From Polynucleobacter sp. JS-Safj-400b-B2 (lineage in GTDB: Bacteria; Pseudomonadota; Gammaproteobacteria; Burkholderiales; Burkholderiaceae), in assembly GCF_018881975.1 (NCBI RefSeq), contig NZ_JACVPJ010000001.1:248001-312000 (forward strand): DNA of 64,000 nucleotides, read 5' to 3'. Of this stretch, positions 41,775 to 50,244 are shown piece after piece (position 1 is the stretch's first letter; each line of letters begins with the position of its first letter). The position numbers and the translations under genes were made by a program. A model generated the notes under the pieces. That model ran no database searches. It was not told the origin of the DNA and worked only from the letters and a program-made list of their open reading frames with translations.

Positions 41775-42467
41775 ATGTCCTCAGCATTTGTGATTGATCC
41801 ACCAGCAGTTATTTCATTGCCGGTAACAGGTGATAGCCGTCGCTTTGCTGTCAATCGCATTTACTGCGTAGGGCGTAACTATGCTGATCATGCGCGTGAG
41901 ATGGGCCATGATCCTGACCGTGAGCCGCCATTCTTTTTTATGAAGCCTGCTAATTCGATTGTGACCGATGGAAAAGATATGGCATACCCAAATCTATCGA
42001 GCGACGTGCATCACGAAATTGAAATGGTCGTTGCAATTGGCAAGGGTGGCGCAAATATTGCTGCTGATAAGGCTCTAGAACATGTCTATGGTTATGGAGT
42101 AGGTTTAGATATGACTAGACGCGATCTTCAAGGTGAGGCGAAAAAGATGGGGCGTCCTTGGGATACTGGTAAGGCATTTGATCAATCAGCACCCTGCGGT
42201 GAGATCACTCCAGCAGCTCAATGTGGTCATCTTGCTCAGGGCGCCGTCAAGCTATTGGTGAACGGAGAGGTTCGTCAAGAAGGAGACCTCAATCAATTAA
42301 TCTGGAATGTTCCAGACACAATCGCCTATCTTTCCACCTTATTTACATTGGAGCCAGGCGACTTGATTTTCTCAGGCACTCCAGCGGGAGTGGGTCCAGT
42401 GAAAAAAGGTGACGTACTTGAGGGTAGTGTTGCTGGCTTGACGAACTTAAAGACCAAAATTAGCTAA
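41775..42467 (+). CDS. cytoplasmic FAH-family hydrolase (fumarylpyruvate/acylpyruvate hydrolase-like)
   Basis: ATG 41775 (AAAGG 5 bases upstream) gives 230 residues with no signal peptide. [31 protein letters not shown], the metal-binding Glu pair in [14 protein letters not shown] and [20 protein letters not shown] are the acylpyruvase/fumarylpyruvate hydrolase signature. It probably cleaves fumarylpyruvate (gentisate pathway) or a related acylpyruvate. The alpha/beta hydrolase gene begins at the very next base after its stop. In contrast to the FAH genes at 17339 and 38287 it lacks a Tat leader. Confidence 0.85.
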   Translation: MSSAFVIDPPAVISLPVTGDSRRFAVNRIYCVGRNYADHAREMGHDPDREPPFFFMKPANSIVTDGKDMAYPNLSSDVHHEIEMVVAIGKGGANIAADKALEHVYGYGVGLDMTRRDLQGEAKKMGRPWDTGKAFDQSAPCGEITPAAQCGHLAQGAVKLLVNGEVRQEGDLNQLIWNVPDTIAYLSTLFTLEPGDLIFSGTPAGVGPVKKGDVLEGSVAGLTNLKTKIS

Positions 42468-43550
42468 ATGCAAAATAGGTTTTTCATCAGGAATCTGCCT
42501 CAAAGATTAGCGTTGATAGGTACTGCGATTGCCGTACCTATTCTCTTGGCTTCCTGCATTAGCTCTGAGCAAGTATCTTCAACTCCCTCATCATCAATCC
42601 CTTCAGTCAGTCTTTACGCCAATGCAAGCCCTTTGGATTTGCGCTTAAGCACATGGCCTTATCCATATCCCTTAAAAGAATTTAAGACTTCTCTACAGGG
42701 CCAGCCAGCCAGCATGATGTATATGGATGTGCCGGCACTCGGTAAGCCAAAAGGTGTGGTGCTGTTGTTTCATGGGAAGAATTTCTCCAGTGATTACTGG
42801 GCCCCCACGATCGCAGGCCTTTCTAAGGCTGGTTATCGTGTCATAGCACCTGACCAGATTGGCTTTGGCAAATCTTCTAAGCTTGATGTTGAGTATCACT
42901 TTGATGATTTAGCTGTCAACACGCAAGCTTTATTGAAGTCTCTCAATATTACGCGAGTTTCAGTGATAGCCAATTCAATGGGTGGCATGGTGGGTATACG
43001 CTTTTCTCGTCTCTATCCACAGACTGTGCAAAAGCTCGTACTTGAGAATCCATTGGGCCTTGAGGATTACAGCAAAGATATTCCCCCACAGAAAAATGAC
43101 GATTTACTTAAGCTAGAGATGGCTCAAACAGAAGCGACTTATCGCCGTTTCCTGCAAACGTATTTTCCAAGCTGGCAACCGAGCTATGAAAAGTTTGTGG
43201 AGGTTTATGTACGCGTTCAAAAAGGCCCCGACTATCCGGCTTATGCCAAGACCTCGGTTCTAACATATCAAATGATTGCAGAAAAGCCTGTAGTAAATGA
43301 TTTGCCACAATTAAAGATGCCAGTCTTATTGGTAATCGGTCAAAAAGACCGTACGGTATTTGGTAGACGCTTTGCGCCGCCTGAAGCTGTGAAGACCTTG
43401 GGTAATTTTCCGGAGCTAGGTAGGAAGGCGCAAGCGGCTATACCAAATGCAACATTAGTTCCCATCGACAATGTAGGTCATGTACCCCATGTCGAGGTAC
43501 CCGATCAGTTCGTGAAAATCGTAGTGGAGTTCTTAAACGCGAAGGGTTAG
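42468..43550 (+). CDS. lipoprotein alpha/beta hydrolase
   Basis: The N-terminus has a lipobox (IAVPILLASCISS), so the enzyme is probably anchored in the envelope. An alpha/beta hydrolase domain follows: VLLFHGKNFSSDYW (oxyanion hole), VIANSMGGMVGIRF with the nucleophile Ser, and DNVGHVPHVE with the catalytic His. It cleaves an ester, lactone or C-C bond; the substrate is unknown. TAA of the FAH gene and ATG of this gene are adjacent, so the two are translated as a pair. Confidence 0.8.
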   Translation: MQNRFFIRNLPQRLALIGTAIAVPILLASCISSEQVSSTPSSSIPSVSLYANASPLDLRLSTWPYPYPLKEFKTSLQGQPASMMYMDVPALGKPKGVVLLFHGKNFSSDYWAPTIAGLSKAGYRVIAPDQIGFGKSSKLDVEYHFDDLAVNTQALLKSLNITRVSVIANSMGGMVGIRFSRLYPQTVQKLVLENPLGLEDYSKDIPPQKNDDLLKLEMAQTEATYRRFLQTYFPSWQPSYEKFVEVYVRVQKGPDYPAYAKTSVLTYQMIAEKPVVNDLPQLKMPVLLVIGQKDRTVFGRRFAPPEAVKTLGNFPELGRKAQAAIPNATLVPIDNVGHVPHVEVPDQFVKIVVEFLNAKG

Positions 43551-43570
43551 ACCAAGCGCTAGGCTAAGTA

Positions 43571-43598
43571 CGATCTTCGATCTTCGATCTTCGATCTT
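43571..43598. repeat. four tandem copies of the 7-mer CGATCTT
   Basis: Four perfect copies of CGATCTT lie directly between the alpha/beta hydrolase and crotonase genes and overlap the last two bases of the crotonase stop codon (minus strand). The unit is 7 bases, so changes in copy number shift any reading frame, but here it lies outside coding sequence except for the stop. Confidence 0.85.
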
Positions 43599-44376
43599 AT
43601 TCCCCGGTCCACTGAGGTAGGCGACCTTCCAAGAAGGCATTTACTCCCTCCTTAAAGTCTTCGCTGTTGTAGGTTTCACGCATGAGCTCAGTGCAGTCTG
43701 GCAGATTGCTTTGAAGTAAACGCGCTAGAGTCAGCTTGCTGGCTTTTTGCGTGATGGGTGCTAAAGCTACCAACTTCTGTGCAAGTGCATGAACGGCAAC
43801 ATGAAGGTCTGTTGCCTCAACTGTTTGATATAGATAGCCTGGATCTAATAATTCTGGCGCCTTAATCAGCTCAGCTGTCAGCAGCATTTTTTTGACCATC
43901 AGAATTCCGAGGTGAGCTGCAATCCAAGATAGATTGCTGGGTGATAAACAGTTTCCTAAAGTCTTTGCTACTGGAATGCCGAAACGGGCATCCTTCGTTG
44001 AGATACGAAAGTCGCAAGCAGTTGCCATGAGAAGTCCGCTACCTACAGCCAAACCCTCAATCATGGCAATAGTTGGCATGGGCAGTTGCTGCAAAGAAGC
44101 AAAGATCTGATCAACAGCGATTTCATAAGCCTCATCTTTTTTGAGATCCACGAACTGTTGAATATCGCTGCCCGAAACAAATGCCTTATCTCCGGCACCC
44201 CTAAAAATAACCACCCGAATTTCAGAATTGCATGCCAGTGAGTCGCAGATCTTTTTGAGCTCTTCATACATCGGCCAAGTTAGAGCATTACGGGCGCTAG
44301 GGTTATTGAAGGTCACCCAGGCAATCTTTCCATCAATGTTTAAATCGATGCAGGGCGGGGTAGGGCTTGTATTCAT
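43597..44376 (-). CDS. crotonase-superfamily protein lacking both canonical glutamates
   Basis: This 259-residue crotonase fold shows NPSARNALTWPMYEEL, FRGAGDKAFVSGSDIQQFVD (oxyanion hole) and MIEGLAVGSGLLMATACDFR. At the usual Glu144 site (GGGCEL) it reads GSGLLM, and at Glu164 (QPEI) it reads GIPVAK, so neither catalytic acid is present. It cannot be a standard enoyl-CoA hydratase and may be an isomerase, thioesterase or other crotonase. It is convergent with the alpha/beta hydrolase gene. Confidence 0.75.
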   Translation of the reverse strand: MNTSPTPPCIDLNIDGKIAWVTFNNPSARNALTWPMYEELKKICDSLACNSEIRVVIFRGAGDKAFVSGSDIQQFVDLKKDEAYEIAVDQIFASLQQLPMPTIAMIEGLAVGSGLLMATACDFRISTKDARFGIPVAKTLGNCLSPSNLSWIAAHLGILMVKKMLLTAELIKAPELLDPGYLYQTVEATDLHVAVHALAQKLVALAPITQKASKLTLARLLQSNLPDCTELMRETYNSEDFKEGVNAFLEGRLPQWTGE

Positions 44377-44463
44377 GGACTCATTCTAAACAAAAGACCT
44401 TTCTCCAAGCCCTGTATTTACAGAATTACCCCTATCGGCAGAATCCTGCGCTAGAATAATCTC

Positions 44464-44622
44464 ATGTATATGTTTCTACCTTTTCTGACGGCTTTTATCG
44501 GACTTGTTTTAGTCTGGTTTGAGAAACGCCTTGCGGGTTTGATAGTTTTGGCGATTACCGTCGGTATTCTTTTGGTTTGGTTCCGGGTTCATGCAACCGA
44601 CCATCTCAACATCAGTTTGTAA
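44464..44622 (+). CDS. DUF5993-type small membrane protein, 52 aa
   Basis: Two helices (FLPFLTAFIGLVLVWFE and LIVLAITVGILLVWF) and the tail FRVHATDHLNISL match the DUF5993 family, small proteins that regularly sit before DsbB-like genes. The stop TAA (44620-44622) is immediately followed by the TTG start of dsbB, so the two are translated as a pair. It may assist DsbB assembly or quinone access; the function is unknown. Confidence 0.7.
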   Translation: MYMFLPFLTAFIGLVLVWFEKRLAGLIVLAITVGILLVWFRVHATDHLNISL

Positions 44623-45192
44623 TTGATCGTGAGTAGACATTCTCTTCCTTCATTAGCGGCGCTAGGCAACCAGCTGGCATTGTTGGCTGTTGTTGGCATG
44701 CTTTCCTATGCATTTTTTGATCAACTGTATTTTGGTGAGTTACCTTGCCCTTTATGTTTAATGCAACGTATTGGGTTTGTGATTATTGGTTTTGCATTGG
44801 TTTTGAATATTCGTTTCGGTGCGCATTCTTCTCACTACGGATGGGGCATCATTGGCGGCATAGTGGGGATGATGGTTTCTCTTCGCCAGGTGTTCTTACA
44901 CATTCTGCCGGGTGACAAAGGATTTGGAAAAACATTTTTAGAATTACATTTCTATACCTGGGCATATGTTGGTTACACAGGACTATTATTGGGTCTGGCA
45001 ATTCTCTTAATGCTGCCCAATCGCGAAGTCCGCTCACGCTCTTGGTTCGCAAATGCCTTGGTCATCGCTTTCATTCTTTTGGTTTTTGGTAATCTCGTAT
45101 CTACACTTCTAGAATGTGGCATTGGTCCCTGCGCTGATGATCCAGTGAAGTATGACGGCTGGCTGTGGCTGCGCTCTCGCTTTGGTTTTTAA
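44623..45192 (+). CDS. dsbB: DsbB-family disulphide bond formation protein with a relocated cysteine pair
   Basis: The first periplasmic loop keeps the redox site CPLC (Cys42, Cys45), as in DsbB, which reoxidises DsbA using quinone. The second loop (HILPGDKGFGKTFLELHFYT) contains no cysteine, unlike E. coli Cys104/Cys130. Instead a second pair, LLECGIGPCADDP (Cys165, Cys170), follows the last membrane helix. It starts with TTG 44623 directly after the DUF5993 stop; GTG 44629 is an alternative. Quinone reduction could still work but the electron path must differ. A homologous layout is seen in some other Burkholderiales. Confidence 0.85.
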   Translation: MIVSRHSLPSLAALGNQLALLAVVGMLSYAFFDQLYFGELPCPLCLMQRIGFVIIGFALVLNIRFGAHSSHYGWGIIGGIVGMMVSLRQVFLHILPGDKGFGKTFLELHFYTWAYVGYTGLLLGLAILLMLPNREVRSRSWFANALVIAFILLVFGNLVSTLLECGIGPCADDPVKYDGWLWLRSRFGF

Positions 45193-45193
45193 T

Positions 45194-45211
45194 CTAGACC
45201 ATTCGGTCTAG
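45194..45211 (+). terminator. weak hairpin after dsbB
   Basis: CTAGACC (45194-45200) pairs with GGTCTAG (45205-45211) around ATTC. Only a short TTTT occurs about 8 bases later, so terminator function is uncertain. Confidence 0.4.
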
Positions 45212-45225
45212 TCCTGAGTTTTAAT

Positions 45226-46221
45226 ATGCCATTCCCCCAAGTTCTGAAGAGCTTCTTCATTGCGGCCTTGCTATGTACTTTTGCGTTCTCAGCCCAAGCA
45301 CAAGCTGTGCAAAAAAATACCGACTGGCCTAAGCAAGCTATACGTATTGTGGTGACCTTTACCCCTGGTGGGGCTCCCGATATATTGGCGCGTGTTTTAG
45401 GGGAAAGCTGGCAGCAAAATTTGGGTGTACCAGTATTGGTGGAGAATCGCCCTGGCTATGGAGGTAATATTGGCGCCGATCTAGTGGCTAAGAGTGCGCC
45501 TGATGGCTATACCTTGCTAATTGGTACAGTAGGTATACATGCCATCAATGGCGCGCTTTATGAAAAGATGTCTTTTGATCCCGTGAAGGATTTCACGCCC
45601 ATTAGTTTTTTAGCTAGTACGCCAAATGTATTAATCGTCAATAAAAAATTAGGCGTTACCAATCTCCATGAATTAATTGAACTTGCAAAAGCAAAGCCTG
45701 GTCAATTAACTTTCGGCTCATCTGGTGTCGGTACATCGCTACATATGTCTGGTGAATTATTTAAAGAAATGGCAGGCGTGCAAATACGCCATATTCCTTA
45801 TAAAGGACGCGCACAATCATTGCCTGACCTACTGAGTGGCCGCATCTCAATGCTTTTTGATAATCTTTCTTCCTCTTTAGCTTTGATCAAGGCCGGGGAG
45901 GTTCAAGCTTTGGGGGTCACTACGCTGAAGCGTTCACAAGCTGCCCCAGAAATTCCGACCTTAGCTGAGCAAGGTTTGACTGGTTTTGAGGCGATTTCTT
46001 GGTTTTCATTGATGGCACCTGCAAATCTACCGCCTCATATTCAAAAACGTCTCAATCGGATGGTGTATCAAACCCTTAGCAACCCAGAAGTCAAATCACG
46101 TCTTTTAGCTAGCGGCTTAGACCCAGCTCCAGGCAGCCCAAAAGACCTTTCCAAGCTGATTGCCAGCGAAGCAAGTAAATGGGGTAGGGTGGTGCAGCAA
46201 TCGGGTGCTAAATTAGAGTAA
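45226..46221 (+). CDS. Bug/TctC-type periplasmic receptor
   Basis: A signal peptide (FIAALLCTFAFSAQAQ) leads into QAIRIVVTFTPGGAPDILAR, ENRPGYGGNIGADLVAKSAP and DGYTLLIGTVGIHAIN. It is the third orphan Bug receptor of the window; no TctA/TctB genes adjoin. The ligand is unknown. Confidence 0.88.
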   Translation: MPFPQVLKSFFIAALLCTFAFSAQAQAVQKNTDWPKQAIRIVVTFTPGGAPDILARVLGESWQQNLGVPVLVENRPGYGGNIGADLVAKSAPDGYTLLIGTVGIHAINGALYEKMSFDPVKDFTPISFLASTPNVLIVNKKLGVTNLHELIELAKAKPGQLTFGSSGVGTSLHMSGELFKEMAGVQIRHIPYKGRAQSLPDLLSGRISMLFDNLSSSLALIKAGEVQALGVTTLKRSQAAPEIPTLAEQGLTGFEAISWFSLMAPANLPPHIQKRLNRMVYQTLSNPEVKSRLLASGLDPAPGSPKDLSKLIASEASKWGRVVQQSGAKLE

Positions 46222-46280
46222 AAATCAGAGTAACAACGGTTCTTCTTGTCAGCCCCAGCCTATTTTCAAGCGTTAACGAT

Positions 46281-48113
46281 GTGAGAACTATTTGCTTGAG
46301 GTCCCTTTCTACTCTTTACCCCATTTCCAAGCCCCTAAATTTGCCTAAATTTTCAGCATTAGACTTTTCTAAATTCGGGACAACTTTGCTTGTTTGTTTG
46401 CTGGTGGGCTGCGCTACGCAAACCCAGCAAATCAAAATGAATGAGTCTAAGGAGCAGTTTAAGAATGGAGATCTGCAAAATACAGTAGCGGCTATTCAGG
46501 GGGCATTTAAAGATAAGAATACTTTGTACTACATGGAGTTGGGTGAAGTTCAAAGATTGCAGGGCCCTACGCAAATTCCGAGTAGTACCCAAAACTTACT
46601 GGCTGCAGATCAATTGGTTAGCCGTTGGGAGGCAACTACTAGCGACAAACTGAGGCGCTCTTTTTCAGGCGCCAGTTCCTATGTCTTGTCTGAAGGCTTT
46701 AGCAGTGAGTACGATCCCAAGCCTTATGAGGTGACTTTATTAAGTCAGACCTTGGCATTAAATCACCTCTCACAAGGTCGATGGAATGACGCCATGGTAG
46801 AAGCAAAAAAAATGGCACAGCGTGAGAAGGTCATTGAAGAGCTTATTCAAAGCCAAGTTACCGCGGTATCCCAAGTAGAACGTGATCAACAAAATAATCC
46901 GAATACTCAAGGCGCCACGAGTCGCATCCAAAATATCAGTGGTTATCCAATTAATTTATTAGATGATGAAGAAACACGTAGTCTCAAGAATTCTTATCAG
47001 AACCCAGGCGCATATTACCTGTCAGGCTTTATTCATGAGTCTCAAGGGGAGGCTAGTCTGGCTGCGCCAGGATATCGGCTGGCAATTGAGTTAAGACCCC
47101 AGGTAAATTTCTTTAAAACCAGTATTGCTAAGCTCGATTCCAATATTGCAAATCAGAGTAAAAAATCTTTTGCTGATACCTTGATCATTATTGATACGGG
47201 TTACATGCCTAAGATTATTCCTTATCAAATCAGCCAATCTTTTCCCGTTGGTAATACTTCAAGGTTGGTCACTTTAACTTTCCCAGTTATCGAAAAGTCT
47301 ACAGAACGCTTTAGACCCGCTATGGTTCAGTTAGGAGATCGGGTTGCTAATCCAGAGCTGGTAGCAAATATCGATTCTATGGCTCGCAAGAACCTGCGTG
47401 ATGAAATGCCGGCCTATGTTTTAAGGGCTTCCTCCAGGGCGTTGGTTTCCTTGGCTGCTCAATACGCCGCAGATCGTGCAGCTCAACAAGCAGCCAATCG
47501 AAAGAATCAGAACAACCAGAACAATGGCAATGCAGCACTGATTGGCGCTATTGCCGGAATGATCACGGGTTACACCCTGCAAGCTATCAATGTGACAGAT
47601 GTGCGCCACTGGTCAACTTTACCTGCGCAGACCTATATGGCCAGAATGGGTTTGCCAATAGGACCTACTGTACTCAAATACACTTTACCCTCTGGAGTGC
47701 TAGCTTCGCAGACAGTCAATTTAGTAGGGGGCTATAACGTGGTTTATATCCGGATGTTCAGAAATCGAGCAATAGTTCTCACTTCGAATGATCCGGCAGC
47801 ACTTCCGTCTAAGGCGCCAGTACTGCCGACTCCCGCAGCAGTCACCCCAGAGCCTAAGGCCTTCGAAGGTACTTTTGCCGGCTTCAAGAAGTTGTGGGGC
47901 GGCTCTCAGGACCCTCAACCTGTGGAGGAGGCTTCTCCAGTAGTGTCACCGGTGATGCCTATCGCACCCGTTGGTATACCAGTTGTAGTCCCAGCCCCGG
48001 TTTCCAACCCCAATCCGATTCCCAGTAATAGTCCTGCTAGCATTAATATAGAAGAGGCTAAGCCTTACGAGCCACCCAGTCTACTGAATAGCTTTCAGCA
48101 GCTTTTTAATTAG
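46281..48113 (+). CDS. COG3014-family lipoprotein
   Basis: This 610-residue protein has a lipobox (TTLLVCLLVGCATQ) after a long N-terminus starting at GTG 46281; a shorter start is possible. The mature chain has TPR-like helical segments (YEVTLLSQTLALNHLSQGRW, YYLSGFIHESQGEASLAAPG), a conserved middle beginning RSFSGASSYVLSEGF, and a proline/valine-rich C-terminal region. It is the first gene of a unit with YcfL and LpoB, so it likely sits at the outer membrane and takes part in envelope or peptidoglycan regulation. The biochemical role is unknown. Confidence 0.75.
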   Translation: MRTICLRSLSTLYPISKPLNLPKFSALDFSKFGTTLLVCLLVGCATQTQQIKMNESKEQFKNGDLQNTVAAIQGAFKDKNTLYYMELGEVQRLQGPTQIPSSTQNLLAADQLVSRWEATTSDKLRRSFSGASSYVLSEGFSSEYDPKPYEVTLLSQTLALNHLSQGRWNDAMVEAKKMAQREKVIEELIQSQVTAVSQVERDQQNNPNTQGATSRIQNISGYPINLLDDEETRSLKNSYQNPGAYYLSGFIHESQGEASLAAPGYRLAIELRPQVNFFKTSIAKLDSNIANQSKKSFADTLIIIDTGYMPKIIPYQISQSFPVGNTSRLVTLTFPVIEKSTERFRPAMVQLGDRVANPELVANIDSMARKNLRDEMPAYVLRASSRALVSLAAQYAADRAAQQAANRKNQNNQNNGNAALIGAIAGMITGYTLQAINVTDVRHWSTLPAQTYMARMGLPIGPTVLKYTLPSGVLASQTVNLVGGYNVVYIRMFRNRAIVLTSNDPAALPSKAPVLPTPAAVTPEPKAFEGTFAGFKKLWGGSQDPQPVEEASPVVSPVMPIAPVGIPVVVPAPVSNPNPIPSNSPASINIEEAKPYEPPSLLNSFQQLFN

Positions 48114-48124
48114 GAAATATCTAG

Positions 48125-48481
48125 ATGAAAAAATACTTTGCAATCCTAATGACCGCACTTGCTCTAGCAGCGTGCAGCTCAACCCCATCCATGAAAGAGA
48201 TGACAGTGCGTATGGGTGATACGGATAGCATTCAAATTACAGATATGCGAAGTCTAGTACGCAATGGTGTGCTGACTGCGCAAGTGACTATTCAAAATGA
48301 CAGTAAATCGAATCTTGTTTCTTATCGATTCAAGTGGATTGGTAAAAACGGTATGACTGTTACGGATGAAGAGGCATGGAAGCCTGTAACAGCAGGGAAG
48401 GGGCAGTCGACCGTTATTATGGGTATTGCCCCAACCCCAGATGCTACTGACTTTCGCTTTGAGTTAAATCAATACAAATAA
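48125..48481 (+). CDS. ycfL: YcfL (DUF1425) family lipoprotein
   Basis: This 118-residue protein has a lipobox (ALALAACSST) and a beta-sandwich sequence: GDTDSIQITDMRSLVRNGVL, AQVTIQNDSKSNLVSYRFKW and the C-terminal APTPDATDFRFELNQYK, as in E. coli YcfL, which precedes lpoB (ycfM). It likely works near the outer membrane. The function is unknown. It lies 11 bases after the COG3014 gene, so one transcript is likely. Confidence 0.8.
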   Translation: MKKYFAILMTALALAACSSTPSMKEMTVRMGDTDSIQITDMRSLVRNGVLTAQVTIQNDSKSNLVSYRFKWIGKNGMTVTDEEAWKPVTAGKGQSTVIMGIAPTPDATDFRFELNQYK

Positions 48482-48557
48482 AAATCTAATAGAAAAATTA
48501 GACAAAATAAAGCAACCATTCAATATTAAAAAGATATTAGATGTATTAAGGATGATC

Positions 48558-49142
48558 ATGAACACTAAAACTATTCGCTTATCTGCTCTCGTTATATCTA
48601 TAGCGGCCCTTACAGCTTGCTCTGGCCCACAAGTTCGTTATGGGGATGCTAAAGCTGTTGAGACCGTGAATGCCAACTATGGATCTACGGATCTGCAGAT
48701 GATTGCCGAGTCAATGACAAGATCACTATTGCAATCAAAAGCGATTTCTGGAAGTAAGGATGCACCTATTGTGACGCTGGCAGATGTTAAGAACAAGACT
48801 TCTGAATATATCGATACACGCGTCATTACCGATAAGATTCGTACGCAACTGATGAAGAGTGGCCAAGTGCGATTTGCGGTCAGCATTACTGAAATGCAAA
48901 ATCAAACTGATGAGCTGAAGAGACAGAACCAATCGGGACTGTACAAGAATAGTACGATTGCCAAGACTGGCAATATGCAAGGTGCGCAATATCGCATCGA
49001 GGGGTCGATTGCATCCATTGTGAAGAACACCAAGGATGTTAAAGATGTGTATTACGTCTTTAACTTAAACCTCATCAATAATGAATCTGGTTTACTCGAG
49101 TGGGCTGATGAAAAAGAGATTCGTAAGACTGCCACACGTTGA
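48558..49142 (+). CDS. lpoB: penicillin-binding-protein activator LpoB
   Basis: ATG 48558 is used because AAGG lies 6 bases upstream; ATG 48552 is too close to it. The lipobox is AALTACSGPQ. The body matches LpoB: QMIAESMTRSLLQS, LADVKNKTSEYIDTRVITDK, VRFAVSITEMQ and YRIEGSIASIVKN. In E. coli, LpoB reaches from the outer membrane to activate PBP1b for peptidoglycan synthesis. Here it lies in a four-lipoprotein set. Confidence 0.82.
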   Translation: MNTKTIRLSALVISIAALTACSGPQVRYGDAKAVETVNANYGSTDLQMIAESMTRSLLQSKAISGSKDAPIVTLADVKNKTSEYIDTRVITDKIRTQLMKSGQVRFAVSITEMQNQTDELKRQNQSGLYKNSTIAKTGNMQGAQYRIEGSIASIVKNTKDVKDVYYVFNLNLINNESGLLEWADEKEIRKTATR

Positions 49143-49177
49143 TACGTCACTGATCACCATAAAGAATTGAGCAATAC

Positions 49178-50221
49178 ATGAAAAAAACCTTATTAGCTTG
49201 CACTGGTGTTGGTCTGATCTTCCTGAGTGGCTGCGCTACTAAGCCGCCTGCACCAGCAGAATCTGTAATGGTGGGTCAAGCGCCAGCAGATCCACCGAAG
49301 AATCCCGTGATTAGTGCAGAAGCGCTCAAGGCAGACTCCAAATCAATCGCTGTAACAGATATCTACTTCAAAAAAGAAGGTAAGAACTTAACCTACATTG
49401 AAGAGACAAGGGTAACGACGGATAACAGTATCTCTTCAACGATTACACCTAAGACAATTGAGATTGATGCCGACAAAGCTAACTCATCTGCTATTACTGG
49501 TGGTGCGAATTCATCTGCGTTTCCAGTGAAGTTCACTGATTTATCCGATCCAAAGGCAACCAGCCCTGGCACAGCCATACCCCCTACGCCCTTAGCGGAT
49601 GCAACAACGCCAAGTAATAGCACTTCAAGTGCCAATACCCAAAGCATGAAGAAGTCGGGCTATCAAAGTAATAATGAGTATGGTGAGTTGCGCTATCTAG
49701 CCAACCCGATTCGTGGCTTGCTCATTAAGTCTGGTTATAAGGTAGTGCAGGCTAAATCTACTCCTGCAGTTCCCAATCAAGGTGATGAGTACTTTGATAT
49801 CGTGAAGCGTATTAAGGCTGGCGATTTTGGTGATGCCGATTATGTGTTGTATGGTGTTTTAGCTGAAATCTCTAGTGTTGATAATGTCGCTGATATTCCC
49901 GGAACAAAATCTACCTCGCAACAAGTAACTCTCGAAGTAACAGTGGACTTTAATATCGTCGATACCAAAACCACTCAAATCGTTGCCTCCTTTGTGGCAT
50001 CAGGGGAGGGTAAGGATGTCCAAATTGATGGCAGAGATACGGCGCATAAGCCGAGCATGGCAAAGCTGATGAAGTTGGCTTCTTTAGATTTAGCAGAAGA
50101 TGTTCGTAAGTACTTAGCTGATCAAAACTTTATTACTAACAATCCTGGTTCGGCAGGGCAGATGCGTAATCTCAAAAGACGCCTAGATGACGATGCATCT
50201 ACTTTGAAGGTATACAAGTAG
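49178..50221 (+). CDS. LpoB/CsgG-like lipoprotein, 347 aa
   Basis: The lipobox is LIFLSGCATK. After a low-complexity Thr/Ser/Pro region (about residues 90-150) comes a domain starting YGELRYLANPIRGLLIKSGY, followed by DADYVLYGVLAEISS, VTLEVTVDFNIVDTKTTQIV and ASGEGKDVQ. This layout of a Rossmann-like surface module recalls LpoB and CsgG proteins. The role is unknown, but the genome position with LpoB suggests cell-wall synthesis control. It is 36 bases after lpoB on the same strand. Confidence 0.7.
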   Translation: MKKTLLACTGVGLIFLSGCATKPPAPAESVMVGQAPADPPKNPVISAEALKADSKSIAVTDIYFKKEGKNLTYIEETRVTTDNSISSTITPKTIEIDADKANSSAITGGANSSAFPVKFTDLSDPKATSPGTAIPPTPLADATTPSNSTSSANTQSMKKSGYQSNNEYGELRYLANPIRGLLIKSGYKVVQAKSTPAVPNQGDEYFDIVKRIKAGDFGDADYVLYGVLAEISSVDNVADIPGTKSTSQQVTLEVTVDFNIVDTKTTQIVASFVASGEGKDVQIDGRDTAHKPSMAKLMKLASLDLAEDVRKYLADQNFITNNPGSAGQMRNLKRRLDDDASTLKVYK

Positions 50222-50244
50222 CCGAAACTAATAAGTAGTTTGGA

